Shown here in pieces: positions 27,494 through 35,985 of a DNA stretch of 41,445 nt; the stretch's first letter is position 1; each line of letters opens with the position of its first letter. This stretch comes from an uncultured Ectothiorhodospiraceae bacterium (GTDB taxonomy: Bacteria > Pseudomonadota > Gammaproteobacteria > S012-40), in contig CALZJE010000024.1 in NCBI GenBank assembly GCA_945787715.1, positions 1-41,445 of the forward strand, given 5' to 3'. The position numbers were made by a program, and so were the translations under genes. The notes beneath the pieces are model-generated. The model worked only from the letters and a program-made list of their open reading frames with translations, was not told the origin of the DNA and did no database searches.

Positions 27494-28181
27494 GATTAAG
27501 CTCTGTTAGACATCCACCATCGATATGAAATTGACGCTGGCATCGATCAGCTAAATAAGTATCATGTGTCACTAATAATAGTGTTGTATTTTCTTCTTCA
27601 TTGAGAGAAAACAGTAACTCAATAATCTTCTCACCTGTTTTTTTATCTAGATTCCCCGTTGGTTCATCAGCTAATAGAATTTTGGGTTTAACTGCAAAAG
27701 CTCGCGCAATTGCCACCCGCTGCTGCTCCCCGCCAGAAAGCTGTCGTGGATAATGCCCCGCACGATCCAACAGTCCAACACGTTCTAATACTTGTTTTGC
27801 AGTCTCCCGCTGATCATTTAGCGCCAACAATTCCAGTGGCAGCATGACATTTTCAAGTGCTGTTAAACTTGGTAACAACTGAAACGATTGAAAGACAAAT
27901 CCCATCATTCTCCCTCTAAGCTGCGCACGTCCATCTTCATCCATATTGAAGATGTTTTCCTCTTCGAGAATTACCTCACCATTACTCGGTAAATCTAAGC
28001 CTGCAAGTATCCCAAGCAATGTTGATTTACCTGCGCCTGAAGGTCCAATAATCGCAACTGATTCTGATGAATATATCGTAAAATCGATATCCTCAAGCAA
28101 TACCAACTCTCCAGTAGGGCTAGCAACTTTTTTATTGAGTTTATTGACAACAAGCAAAGGGTTTGATTTAGTTTCAGTCAT
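27483..28181 (-). CDS. ybbA: ABC transporter ATP-binding protein, YbbA type
   Basis: LolD/MacB-class ATPase for the YbbP permease. Walker A GPSGAGKST at residues 46-54, signature QLSGGEQQRVAIARA, Walker B ILLADEPTGNLD and H-loop in LLVTHD. The preferred start is ATG at 28181, giving 232 residues like E. coli YbbA. A GTG at 28220 would add 13 residues but would run into tesA. With ATG 28181 the start codon overlaps that of the divergent tesA by two bases. Confidence 0.9.
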   Translation of the reverse strand: MTETKSNPLLVVNKLNKKVASPTGELVLLEDIDFTIYSSESVAIIGPSGAGKSTLLGILAGLDLPSNGEVILEEENIFNMDEDGRAQLRGRMMGFVFQSFQLLPSLTALENVMLPLELLALNDQRETAKQVLERVGLLDRAGHYPRQLSGGEQQRVAIARAFAVKPKILLADEPTGNLDKKTGEKIIELLFSLNEEENTTLLLVTHDTYLADRCQRQFHIDGGCLTELNHAN

Positions 28182-28782
28182 GATTCGAATGTTTATCTTT
28201 ATTTTTTGCTGTTTTATCACACAAAGTGTTTTTGCGGACGCTAAAATTATTGTTCTCGGCGATAGTATCAGTGCTGGCTACGGAATAAAACAAGAGCAAT
28301 CCTGGGTGTCTCTCCTCCAACAACGACTCGCTGAAAAAGAGTACCGATATCAAACGGTAAATGCCAGTATTAGTGGTGACACAACAAGTGGTGGTTTACA
28401 GCGGATCGATAACATATTAACCAATCACGCACCAGCAATTGTCATTATAGAACTTGGGGGAAATGACGGTTTACGCGGTTTAAATCTGAAGGCCACCAAA
28501 AGAAATCTTTTACAAATAATAGAGAAGTGCAAGAAAAACAAGTCGAAAATTCTACTTATTGGAATGCAACTCCCACCAAATTATGGCTATGCCTATACCA
28601 ATCAATTTGCGAGAATTTTTGAGTCACTCTCCAATGAAAAGAACATTGCACTTGTGCCTTTCATGTTAAAAGGTATTGAAAGCAATATGCACTATTTCCA
28701 AAAAGACGGTATTCATCCAACTGCAGCTGCGCAAATAATATTACTCGATAACATTTGGCCTATGCTCGAACCCTTACTATAA
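28180..28782 (+). CDS. tesA: Arylesterase / acyl-CoA thioesterase I, TesA
   Basis: Periplasmic SGNH hydrolase with esterase, thioesterase and lysophospholipase activity in the family. A signal peptide (residues 1-19, cleavage after FA) precedes DAKIIVLGDSISAGYG with nucleophile Ser29. The block III Asn is in ELGGNDGLRG, and the catalytic Asp/His pair is in KDGIHPTAAAQ near the C-terminus. 200 residues, normal. A longer open frame to 27946 is antisense to ybbA. ATG 28189 is a possible alternative start three codons in; neither has a strong ribosome binding site. Confidence 0.93.
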   Translation: MIRMFIFIFCCFITQSVFADAKIIVLGDSISAGYGIKQEQSWVSLLQQRLAEKEYRYQTVNASISGDTTSGGLQRIDNILTNHAPAIVIIELGGNDGLRGLNLKATKRNLLQIIEKCKKNKSKILLIGMQLPPNYGYAYTNQFARIFESLSNEKNIALVPFMLKGIESNMHYFQKDGIHPTAAAQIILLDNIWPMLEPLL

Positions 28783-28979
28783 AAATTTTAGCTTCTCATC
28801 AACCATTTAGTAGACGTTACAACTTCTATATAAAGCTCAGTTCAACGCTTTTCCGCTATGAATTTATTACATATTCCATAATATTGTCTTTCAGCGCCTT
28901 GAATTGCGCCGATATACCGCCTATTTTTTATTAAGTGGCATTATCAAAATTATTTCCACCAACAAATGAGATTAGCTAA

Positions 28980-29288
28980 ATGGAAAACCGTTGGTCCGAA
29001 CGCGCACCTATGCAATTAAATGTATTGATGCACTACAGCCCATTAGGAATAATCAATGGTGTTAGCAAAAATGTATCCAGCAATGGAATGTTTGTTGATA
29101 CTGGTCGGATCATCCTAATTTCTGACGAGCAAATATCACTTCACTTTCGTTACCCGGATCAACTTGAGGGAAATATATACACTGTCGATGCTCACATTAT
29201 CCATACCTCAACAAAAGGTGCCGGTTTAAAATTCCTCAAATTTCAATTCGATGCAACGGAACTACAAGTAAATTACAACGTCTCCTAA
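28980..29288 (+). CDS. PilZ domain protein (cyclic-di-GMP receptor)
   Basis: 102 residues, nearly all PilZ domain. Both ligand-binding motifs are intact: RxxxR (Arg4, Arg8) and NxSxxG (NVSSNG, residues 31-36). Such single-domain proteins sense cyclic-di-GMP and act on motility, pili or exopolysaccharide through partners that cannot be seen here. Hydrophilic, no membrane segment. The start at 28980 is set by an in-frame TAA just before the ATG. Its neighbours do not show a target. Confidence 0.88.
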   Translation: MENRWSERAPMQLNVLMHYSPLGIINGVSKNVSSNGMFVDTGRIILISDEQISLHFRYPDQLEGNIYTVDAHIIHTSTKGAGLKFLKFQFDATELQVNYNVS

Positions 29289-29301
29289 CAAATCCCTAGT
29301 T

Positions 29302-29364
29302 CTCTGATATTAATCCCAAGTACTCTAATATTAATCCCAAGCGCCTTGAATATTCTGGGATTAA
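29302..29364. repeat. Tandem 18-base repeat plus inverted copy
   Basis: Two direct copies (29302-29319 and 29323-29340, one mismatch, period 21) of a sequence containing ATTAATCCCAAG, followed by an inverted copy GGGATTAAT at 29356-29364. Either direct copy can pair with the inverted one as a 9-bp stem. It may end pilZ transcription, but no U-tract follows. Confidence 0.6.
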
Positions 29365-29442
29365 TTTGCAATCAATTAAAAAAATGACGAGAATACAGCA
29401 ATAGATATTTCATATCATCAATTACCAAAAATGGAAGTTTAC

Positions 29443-30111
29443 GTGAAAAAACTGATATTACTTTGCAGCTTATTTATAGTCTCTAGCACTACTATCGCCG
29501 AAGAAATTCGATATGTTTCTGATTCACTCGTTATCACTATGAGAACCGGGCAAGGCACATCACACAAGATCATAAAATCACCAACGACTGGTACTCGCAT
29601 GGTGCTTTTAGAGGAAGACAAAGAATCAGGTTACTCTCTCGTGAAATTAGATAACGGATTAGAAGGTTGGGTGCTATCGCGTTATTTAGTCAATAAACCT
29701 GTCGCAAAAACTCGACTAGTTAAAGCAGAAAAAGAGATAGCTGTACTAAGCAAGCAGGTTCAGGGGTTAAATCAACAACTTTCAACGGTTAGCTCAAACA
29801 AAAATTCTTTACAAAAAAGCAGCTCTCAACTCGAAAAAGCGAACAAGGCACTGGAAAAAGAGCTAACTCATATCAAAGATATTTCATCCAACCAGATTGC
29901 AATTAACGAAGAAAATAAAGAACTGAAAGAAAAACTCCTTACTTTAAAAAGAGATATGCAAACTATTCAACAACAAAATCTATCTTTACAAGATAGCTCT
30001 GCGAGAGATTGGTTTTTAATTGGTGCCGGTGTCTTAGTTATTGGTGTAGTCATGGGTTTAATTGTCCCTAACTTACGCTTTAGAAGAAAGCAAACCTGGG
30101 ATTCCTTGTAA
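29443..30111 (+). CDS. SH3 domain protein with coiled coil and C-terminal membrane anchor
   Basis: A signal peptide (MKKLILLCSLFIVSSTTIA) leads into a bacterial SH3 domain (about 20-85: IRYVSDSLVITMRTGQGTS to LEGWVLSRYLV). A long coiled coil follows (about 95-190), then one membrane helix and a short basic tail RFRRKQ. This is the YgiM/TIGR04211 architecture; role in the envelope is not established. Start: GTG at 29443 has GGAAG upstream and yields a clean signal peptide; ATG 29431 would add MEVY and lacks a ribosome binding site. Confidence 0.85.
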   Translation: MKKLILLCSLFIVSSTTIAEEIRYVSDSLVITMRTGQGTSHKIIKSPTTGTRMVLLEEDKESGYSLVKLDNGLEGWVLSRYLVNKPVAKTRLVKAEKEIAVLSKQVQGLNQQLSTVSSNKNSLQKSSSQLEKANKALEKELTHIKDISSNQIAINEENKELKEKLLTLKRDMQTIQQQNLSLQDSSARDWFLIGAGVLVIGVVMGLIVPNLRFRRKQTWDSL

Positions 30112-30181
30112 AATTGATCAATAATTATGTGAGGTCTACGGGGCTGTTAATCCGGATATTTTAGCAATTTGCAAGTTGTTT

Positions 30182-30775
30182 CTATAACTTTAGGCGTCCA
30201 GAGAACGCTCTTGATAACGTCCCCCTATCTACATACTCCAACTCACCACCTAGCGGCACTCCGTGAGCGATCCGAGTAACCGAAATTTGATACTTATGTG
30301 CAAGACTGGAAATAAAATGCGCTGTCGCTTCGCCTTCAACTGTGGGATTTGTTGCTAGTATCACTTCTGATACTTCATCGCTAGCAAAACGCAACTCCAG
30401 CATATCCAACCCAATATCCTCAGGCCCGATACCATCTAGTGGTGATAACTTACCCATAAGTACAAAATATAACCCCTGATAATCAGCGGCTTGCTCTACG
30501 GCAAGCATATCGGCCGGGCTTTCAACAATACAAAGTAGTCGTGAATCTCGTTTTGGATTACTACAGATGTGGCAAAGCTCGACTTCACTGAAATTTCGGC
30601 ATTTTCGGCAATGACCGATTTTTTCCAATGCTTGAGCTATTTTTTCTGAGAGTTTTTGCGCGCCAATGCGATCACGCTCTAAGATATAAAAAGCCATGCG
30701 CTGCGCTGATTTTGCCCCCACACCTGGCAAACAGCGCAACGCATCCATCAATTCATCCAACAGACCATTGCTCAT
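30182..30775 (-). CDS. recR: Recombination mediator RecR
   Basis: Works with RecO (and RecF) to load RecA on gapped DNA. Helix-hairpin-helix near residues 10-30 ([14 protein letters not shown]), zinc finger Cys56, Cys59, Cys68, Cys71, then a Toprim domain starting [15 protein letters not shown] and a C-terminal Walker B-like part with THIS region [17 protein letters not shown]. 197 residues, normal. 26 bases after ybaB; end of the dnaX-ybaB-recR operon. Confidence 0.97.
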   Translation of the reverse strand: MSNGLLDELMDALRCLPGVGAKSAQRMAFYILERDRIGAQKLSEKIAQALEKIGHCRKCRNFSEVELCHICSNPKRDSRLLCIVESPADMLAVEQAADYQGLYFVLMGKLSPLDGIGPEDIGLDMLELRFASDEVSEVILATNPTVEGEATAHFISSLAHKYQISVTRIAHGVPLGGELEYVDRGTLSRAFSGRLKL

Positions 30776-30801
30776 ATTGATGCGTTTTTAGTGTCTTTAG
30801 A

Positions 30802-31125
30802 TTAGAATGGAAGCTTCATACCTGGCGGTAATTCCATACCATCGGTAACGCCAGACATCTTATCTTTAGTAGATTGCTCCAGAACACGAACCGCATCATT
30901 AACCGCCGCCGCAAGTAAATCTTCAATCATCTCTTTATCTTCTTCCATAAGAGCTTGATCGATATTCACGCGTTTCAAGTCATGGCGGCCGGTCATTACG
31001 ACAGTAACCATTCCGCCACCAGCAGTACCAGTAACTTCCATGCTAGCGATCTCTTCTTGCGCTTTTTGCATATTTTCCTGCATTTGCTGCGCTTGCTTCA
31101 TCAAATTACCCAAACCACCTTTCAT
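30802..31125 (-). CDS. ybaB: Nucleoid-associated protein YbaB/EbfC
   Basis: 107 residues. [20 protein letters not shown] forms the N-terminal helix, [20 protein letters not shown] the central strand and [13 protein letters not shown] the end, all typical. DNA-binding dimer that compacts DNA. Strong ribosome binding site AGGAGAAGAAG before the ATG. Between dnaX and recR as in most proteobacteria. Confidence 0.95.
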   Translation of the reverse strand: MKGGLGNLMKQAQQMQENMQKAQEEIASMEVTGTAGGGMVTVVMTGRHDLKRVNIDQALMEEDKEMIEDLLAAAVNDAVRVLEQSTKDKMSGVTDGMELPPGMKLPF

Positions 31126-31223
31126 CTTCTTCTCCTCATGAAATCAATTTACATTCGCTGATGGGGAATATACCGTTTTGTGACCCCCAAAGAAACTTTT
31201 CCACGGCATTTAATATTCCAAAG

Positions 31224-32885
31224 TTAACTGTTCTTATCCACCAATTTCACTGAACGCGGATCAAGTGTCGCACTAAATGTCTCTTTCATTGCAATAACAT
31301 TAGGATCCGATTCAATAGCCTTCACAGCATCGCTTAGTGCCTCTTCGTGTAGTTGTGCTTTAATCGCCGCCGGAGTTTGTGCTTCTGGCTCACCTTCTTC
31401 AAACTTGACATTAACATCTTCATTATAAAACTGGCTCAATGCCTGTTTTATACGCTCAGAAACAGACGGGCTAATGAGTTTTGCGTTGTTTGCATTCACT
31501 TTAAGCGTGACTACCCCGTTTTTTCTGTGAAGCAATGTGCTATTGGAAATCACTTGTTTCGCCAACCCGGCCAAAGGAAGTTGATTGACGACACTCTCCC
31601 AAGCCAAGTCTTCTGAAGATGTAGGATTTGACCGTGGCACTGCAGCTTGAGCTGGCTGAGATTGCGCACTGGGGCGAGTTGTCAACGCTGGAGTAGTTAA
31701 TCTGGCTTCTGGTTGGTTTTTTGGGCTATTGGCAGCCTGTGACTGCGGAGCACGAGATGCCGCGGGCGTGTGCGGCGGCTTACTCGCCAATTGGCTTTGC
31801 TCAACCGATGAATCTGGAATAAATGCATACATTCTCATTAACACCATTTCGAACCCAGCTCTTGGGTCTGGCGCTAAAGGTAAATCTTTTTGTCCAAGCA
31901 ATGCTATCTGGTAATATAGTTGAATATCTTCAGCGCCTAATTGCTTGGAAAGCTCCAACAAATGGCTATCATCGTCATCAAGAGCCGCCGGAGAAAGTTG
32001 CGCCAGCGCTAGTAGATGAAGTACGGATACTAGCTCAGATAATACGGATGAAAACACGACTCCTTGGCTGGCTAGCCTTTGAACCTGATCTAACAAACCT
32101 TGCGAATCACGCGCTACCAGTGCTTCAATAATACCGACAACATCTCTATTATCAATAGTACCCAGCATCTCTCGCACGGTTTTATCCAATACTTCACCAT
32201 TACCATGTGCTATAGCTTGATCTAATAAACTCAGTGCATCACGCATACTGCCGGTTGCAGAACGAGCAATGAGTTTTAGCGCTGGTGTTTCAGCAGGAAC
32301 CTCTTCTTGTTCAAGCACGTACTGCATGTGCTCAACAATCAATTCTTGAGGTATTGCTTTCAAATTAAACTTCAAGCAACGCGACAAAATAGTGACTGGT
32401 AATTTTTGCGGGTCGGTAGTCGCTAAAATAAATTTTACGTGTGGTGGCGGTTCTTCCAGCGTTTTCAACAAGGCGTTAAAACTATGGGTGGTTAGCATGT
32501 GGACTTCGTCGATGAGATAAACTTTAAAGCGCCCACGAGTTGGTGAATACTGAACATTTTCCAGTAACTCACGAGTTTCATCGACCTTGGTCCGGGATGC
32601 TGCATCAACTTCAAGTAGATCAACAAACCGCCCTTGATCGATTTCAGTACAGGCGGTACAAACACCACAAGGTTTTGCACTAACCCCATTTTCGCAATTT
32701 AATGATTTCGCGAATATACGACCTAATGTGGTCTTCCCTACTCCGCGCGTGCCACTAAATAAATAAGCATGATGCAAGCGGTTATTGTTGAGCGCATTAA
32801 TGAGCGCTTGCAGTACATGTGATTGCCCAACAACTTCTTCAAAAATCCTGGGGCGCCATTTACGAGCGAGGACTTGATAAGCCAA
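31224..32885 (-). CDS. dnaX: DNA polymerase III subunit gamma/tau
   Basis: Clamp-loader ATPase. Walker A GTRGVGKTT at residues 45-52, zinc module Cys64, Cys73, Cys76, Cys79, DEVHML Walker B and an SRC motif in TILSRCLKF. Residues ~370-430 are a proline/alanine/glutamine linker, and ~435-510 is the tau-specific domain V (polymerase-binding). 553 residues. Two A AAA AAC heptamers in frame (31716-31722 and 31518-31524) could allow -1 frameshifting; the second is followed by a -1 stop after five codons. Downstream of ffs, head of dnaX-ybaB-recR. Confidence 0.95.
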   Translation of the reverse strand: MAYQVLARKWRPRIFEEVVGQSHVLQALINALNNNRLHHAYLFSGTRGVGKTTLGRIFAKSLNCENGVSAKPCGVCTACTEIDQGRFVDLLEVDAASRTKVDETRELLENVQYSPTRGRFKVYLIDEVHMLTTHSFNALLKTLEEPPPHVKFILATTDPQKLPVTILSRCLKFNLKAIPQELIVEHMQYVLEQEEVPAETPALKLIARSATGSMRDALSLLDQAIAHGNGEVLDKTVREMLGTIDNRDVVGIIEALVARDSQGLLDQVQRLASQGVVFSSVLSELVSVLHLLALAQLSPAALDDDDSHLLELSKQLGAEDIQLYYQIALLGQKDLPLAPDPRAGFEMVLMRMYAFIPDSSVEQSQLASKPPHTPAASRAPQSQAANSPKNQPEARLTTPALTTRPSAQSQPAQAAVPRSNPTSSEDLAWESVVNQLPLAGLAKQVISNSTLLHRKNGVVTLKVNANNAKLISPSVSERIKQALSQFYNEDVNVKFEEGEPEAQTPAAIKAQLHEEALSDAVKAIESDPNVIAMKETFSATLDPRSVKLVDKNS

Positions 32886-33083
32886 AAACGTCTCCTAATA
32901 ATCGAAACAAATCAAAAAAACACCTCAGAGAGCAAGTGTTATCGCGCAATTTTTAAGCAGCAGTCCTGAAAAGATCAGATAAACGCGAGATTAAAACGAA
33001 TCATTATAACTATTTGATTGGAATAAATCAGCTTAGCGAACAATGAAAGAAAAAAGGTAACACTTTAGGAAAGAGAATTTTGG

Positions 33084-33188
33084 GCGGCTCCCCTCACCAG
33101 CCACACCCCGGCACCCGAGTCCATTGCTGCAGCTGCTCCCTTCCGGGCCTGACTGGGTTCACAATCTATCGTCGCGAGGGGACCAGCG
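33084..33188 (-). ncRNA. ffs: Signal recognition particle RNA (4.5S)
   Basis: The minus strand carries the conserved apical loop AGTCAGGCCCGGAAGGGAGC, close to the 4.5S RNA signature, and matching outer arms: GGTCCCCTCGC near the 5' end and GTGAGGGGAGCC near the 3' end. Length about 105 bases, typical of the small bacterial SRP RNA. It binds Ffh for co-translational targeting. It lies ahead of dnaX, an order known from Pseudomonas. The exact ends are approximate. Confidence 0.93.
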
Positions 33189-33413
33189 AGGGTCACCATT
33201 GAGGGCACGAATTATGCTCGATCTCAGCCGCTTATTCAACAAGAATTTTTCACCCAAATAGAGAAATGCAAAAAGGTGGGGTGTTTACTCAAAAATTAGC
33301 AATGCCAAAGTTGGTAAGAATGGTTAGTTATTGACAAGTGGGCGCTAGTAAAAGTTTGCTAATTTTGTAGGAGACGACGAGCAAAACACCCCAACAACAC
33401 TGGAGATTACTTT

Positions 33414-33551
33414 TTAAGGAATAGACATCAACATACTAATAACATTAACAAGGATAAAAACTGCAACGAGAACAGCACATATCCCTGCACCAACAGAATA
33501 GATTTTCAGAAACTTTTCATCGCGCTCAAACACTGCTTTTGATGAATCCAT
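33414..33551 (-). CDS. Membrane microprotein (45 residues), unknown
   Basis: The ORF has ATG at 33551 and TAA at 33414. A charged N-terminus (residues 1-16, ending FERDEKFLK) is followed by one membrane helix (about 18-40), then SMLMSIP. The ribosome binding site AAGGAGAA seven bases upstream is among the best in the window. Charge, helix and stop codon fit a real single-pass protein. I do not know its family. It lies upstream of ffs on the same strand, and its downstream gap shows no clear terminator. Confidence 0.65.
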   Translation of the reverse strand: MDSSKAVFERDEKFLKIYSVGAGICAVLVAVFILVNVISMLMSIP

Positions 33552-33864
33552 AACATTCTCCTTTACAATGGCGTAAAGCTTTTGACCTAGAAAAAATCAG
33601 ATGAGCATATCAATAAATTTTAATTTATTGATATTCACTTGTTGATTCTGGAATTTAAGGAAACAACATGATTGTTAAAGATAGTGCAGGAAAACCAAAG
33701 TGCAAAAAAAAGATTTCTATGAAGAGGCAGACTTCATGAATTATATTTATACCGACAGGTGTAATTAATAGTTTTTCGAGGAACGCGCCTGATAAAAACA
33801 CAAATGTTTTTAACAACTACATAACGATATAACTTGAGTAATTTCTTTGTATGTAAGCAATACA
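33552..33864. other. Gap with a possible tiny plus-strand ORF
   Basis: 313 AT-rich bases. A plus-strand ORF at 33668-33739 (23 codons) begins with ATG behind AAGG at about seven bases, and contains eight A and one G in a row (33704-33712). A -1 shift there would extend it to 33 residues ending at about 33770. Otherwise there are only AT-rich palindromes near 33608-33633 (TCAATAAATT / AATTTATTGA). Confidence 0.4.
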
Positions 33865-34119
33865 CTATAAGCTTGTCAGCCTCTCAAGCTGCGTCAATAT
33901 TAACATTGCTTGTTCACGGTTTTCTCCGCACACATCGTTCCCAGCCTTAAATGCACTACACACCTTAGGCCGCAACGCACTAGCAAAGATTTTACACTTC
34001 AAATTTTCATCAAGTTGAACGCAATATTCACCCGCCTGTTTTCCTGCGGGCATTCCAGGTATAGAGCTTGTAATACTTGGGCTGATACAACAAGCAGCGC
34101 AAGAATCTCTACACTCCAC
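33865..34119 (-). CDS. YkgJ-family cysteine cluster protein
   Basis: 84 residues with the MECRDSCAACCISPSITS start and Cys33 in YCVQLDENLKC; eight cysteines in all. The family (UPF0153) is thought to bind zinc or iron; the function is not established. The start is GTG at 34119, because MECR is the usual family beginning. It overlaps the gshA stop by 11 bases, so its translation is probably coupled to gshA. Confidence 0.88.
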   Translation of the reverse strand: MECRDSCAACCISPSITSSIPGMPAGKQAGEYCVQLDENLKCKIFASALRPKVCSAFKAGNDVCGENREQAMLILTQLERLTSL

Positions 34120-35713
34120 GATTCATTTCACTCTTCAATGTTTGGCTAAAATAGTGTTTGAGAAATTCATCAAAACTTAATGTGTCGCTTGCTTCGATAA
34201 TTTTTTGTTGCTCAATAGACTTTCGAGAAAGTTGTTCAAAAAAATTAAATTGCGGAGCTGTTAGGCGTCTGCTCTTGAAATAGTCTGCATGTTCTTGCGA
34301 TTTTCGCAGAGAAAAGTGGAAAAAGCCTTCTTTCGACTTCCGCATCTCCTCAATAATTCTCGCAGATGGTGTACAATCTGGATCATCAATATAGGAATGA
34401 TATTTTTTCAGTGCCGCGCTGTAACGCCCATCATTATTTTGACTATCTAACACTTCGCATACTGGCTGCATAAGCGCAAATAGCTCCTCCCCCCAAGACC
34501 GTAACGATATATTCTTATCACCACATCTTAGCAATAATTGGGGGTCACGTCCTTTATGAGCAACGTCAAGCATATTTTTGGAAATTCCGTGATGTTCTTG
34601 ATCTGAGATTGGTGGACTATCCTGTAACAAGCAAAAAAGAACGAATGCTTCAAGAAAATAGAGCGAATCTTCAGACACACCTTCAGGATGATTAGTGTTA
34701 ATATCTAAAGAACGAAGTTCAATGTATGCAACACCTCTCTTCATCAATGCAGAAATCGGCATTTCAAAAGCATCGGCAATCTGCTTAGGGCGCACAGAAC
34801 TGTAATACTCATTCTCTATCTGTAATAAATTAGTATTCAGCTGCTCATATCTACCATTAATTATCACACCTAAGCGTTCGAAATCTGGATGAGGTGTTGT
34901 TATCGCATTTCTCAAGCTATCAATATATTTGTCAAGTGAATTATAGTTTACATGTATTCCAGCACTATCCTCTTTTTTGTTCTGATAACCAATATCACCC
35001 GTTCTTAAAGAGGTTGCATAAGGGTAGTAATATGTCGATTCGTCAAAGTCCACCATATCAGTAGTCATACCACCAAGAAATGATCGGCATACAGCAGGAG
35101 AACTACCAAACAGATAGGGGACTAACCATCCATAACGTTGAAAATTTCGAATCAATTGAAAGTAGGATTTAGAAATAAATACTTGGATATCCTCATTCGA
35201 CTTTTCTAGCGCTTGAAAATAATTCCAAAACGCAGTTGAGAAAGAAAAGTTAAAATGTACGCCAGCAATTACCTGCATCATCCGCCCGTATCGATGTCCC
35301 AAACCACGTCGATAAACTGTTTTCATTTTACCTAAGTTTGAGTCGCCGTATTCCGCAATAGGAATGCTCTGCTCTCCTGACAATACACAAGGCATGCTAG
35401 CTGACCAAAGAATTTCATCATCAGGAAGTTGTGAGTAAACGTAAGTTTGAGCATCCCGCAAAAAATTGAGCAACTCAATCTTGCTGGTATAAGGAGATGT
35501 CACAAACTCTAGTAGAGCTTCTGAATAATCGGTAGTGATATGGGGATGAGTTAGCGCCGATCCAAGCTTCAACGGATGTTTAGTTTGCGAAACTCCGCCT
35601 TGAGCCGCTACTCGGAGACTCTCTTTCTCAAGACCTATTTGACTTTCACTAAATAGATTAGGACTAGCTGAGCGTGCAAACTCAGATATTCTCTGCTCAA
35701 AAACCTGATACAA
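34109..35713 (-). CDS. gshA: Glutamate--cysteine ligase, type 1
   Basis: First step of glutathione synthesis. GLEKESLRV near residue 28 is the ATP/Glu-binding start of type 1 (gammaproteobacterial) enzymes, and LRSLDINTNHPEGV near residue 325 is another conserved block. 534 residues, slightly longer than E. coli GshA (518). No ATG fits; a TTG at 35713 has AAGG eight bases upstream. E. coli gshA also starts with TTG. Convergent neighbours are absent; the YkgJ gene follows in overlap. Confidence 0.95.
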   Translation of the reverse strand: MYQVFEQRISEFARSASPNLFSESQIGLEKESLRVAAQGGVSQTKHPLKLGSALTHPHITTDYSEALLEFVTSPYTSKIELLNFLRDAQTYVYSQLPDDEILWSASMPCVLSGEQSIPIAEYGDSNLGKMKTVYRRGLGHRYGRMMQVIAGVHFNFSFSTAFWNYFQALEKSNEDIQVFISKSYFQLIRNFQRYGWLVPYLFGSSPAVCRSFLGGMTTDMVDFDESTYYYPYATSLRTGDIGYQNKKEDSAGIHVNYNSLDKYIDSLRNAITTPHPDFERLGVIINGRYEQLNTNLLQIENEYYSSVRPKQIADAFEMPISALMKRGVAYIELRSLDINTNHPEGVSEDSLYFLEAFVLFCLLQDSPPISDQEHHGISKNMLDVAHKGRDPQLLLRCGDKNISLRSWGEELFALMQPVCEVLDSQNNDGRYSAALKKYHSYIDDPDCTPSARIIEEMRKSKEGFFHFSLRKSQEHADYFKSRRLTAPQFNFFEQLSRKSIEQQKIIEASDTLSFDEFLKHYFSQTLKSEMNRGV

Positions 35714-35985
35714 ATGAATAACCTTATGGGATAAATTGGAAGACGCGAATTTTGCATCATTTTGATAAATAATTCATGTTTTTCTTGCCAACAACCTTAA
35801 CTCACTGAGTTTATTGCTTTATTCCCCTTTTCAACTGCAGCAAACTTAAAACAACAAGCTATTGATAGTCCTACTTTTTTTTCACATAAAACTCATTATT
35901 ACTAAGATCATGTAAATTTGAACCAAGTCACAATACTCTTTTACCAACACCCGATAAACATCTATAAGAACTCGGAACGCTGGTT

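Noticed and set aside
27946-28179. N-terminal extension of tesA by 78 residues
   Set aside because: It is antisense to ybbA, and the signal peptide and family start fit ATG 28180.
31716-31722. First dnaX heptamer as the gamma frameshift site
   Set aside because: Its position fits the domain border, but the -1 frame stays open for about 70 codons, unlike the rapid stop expected for gamma.
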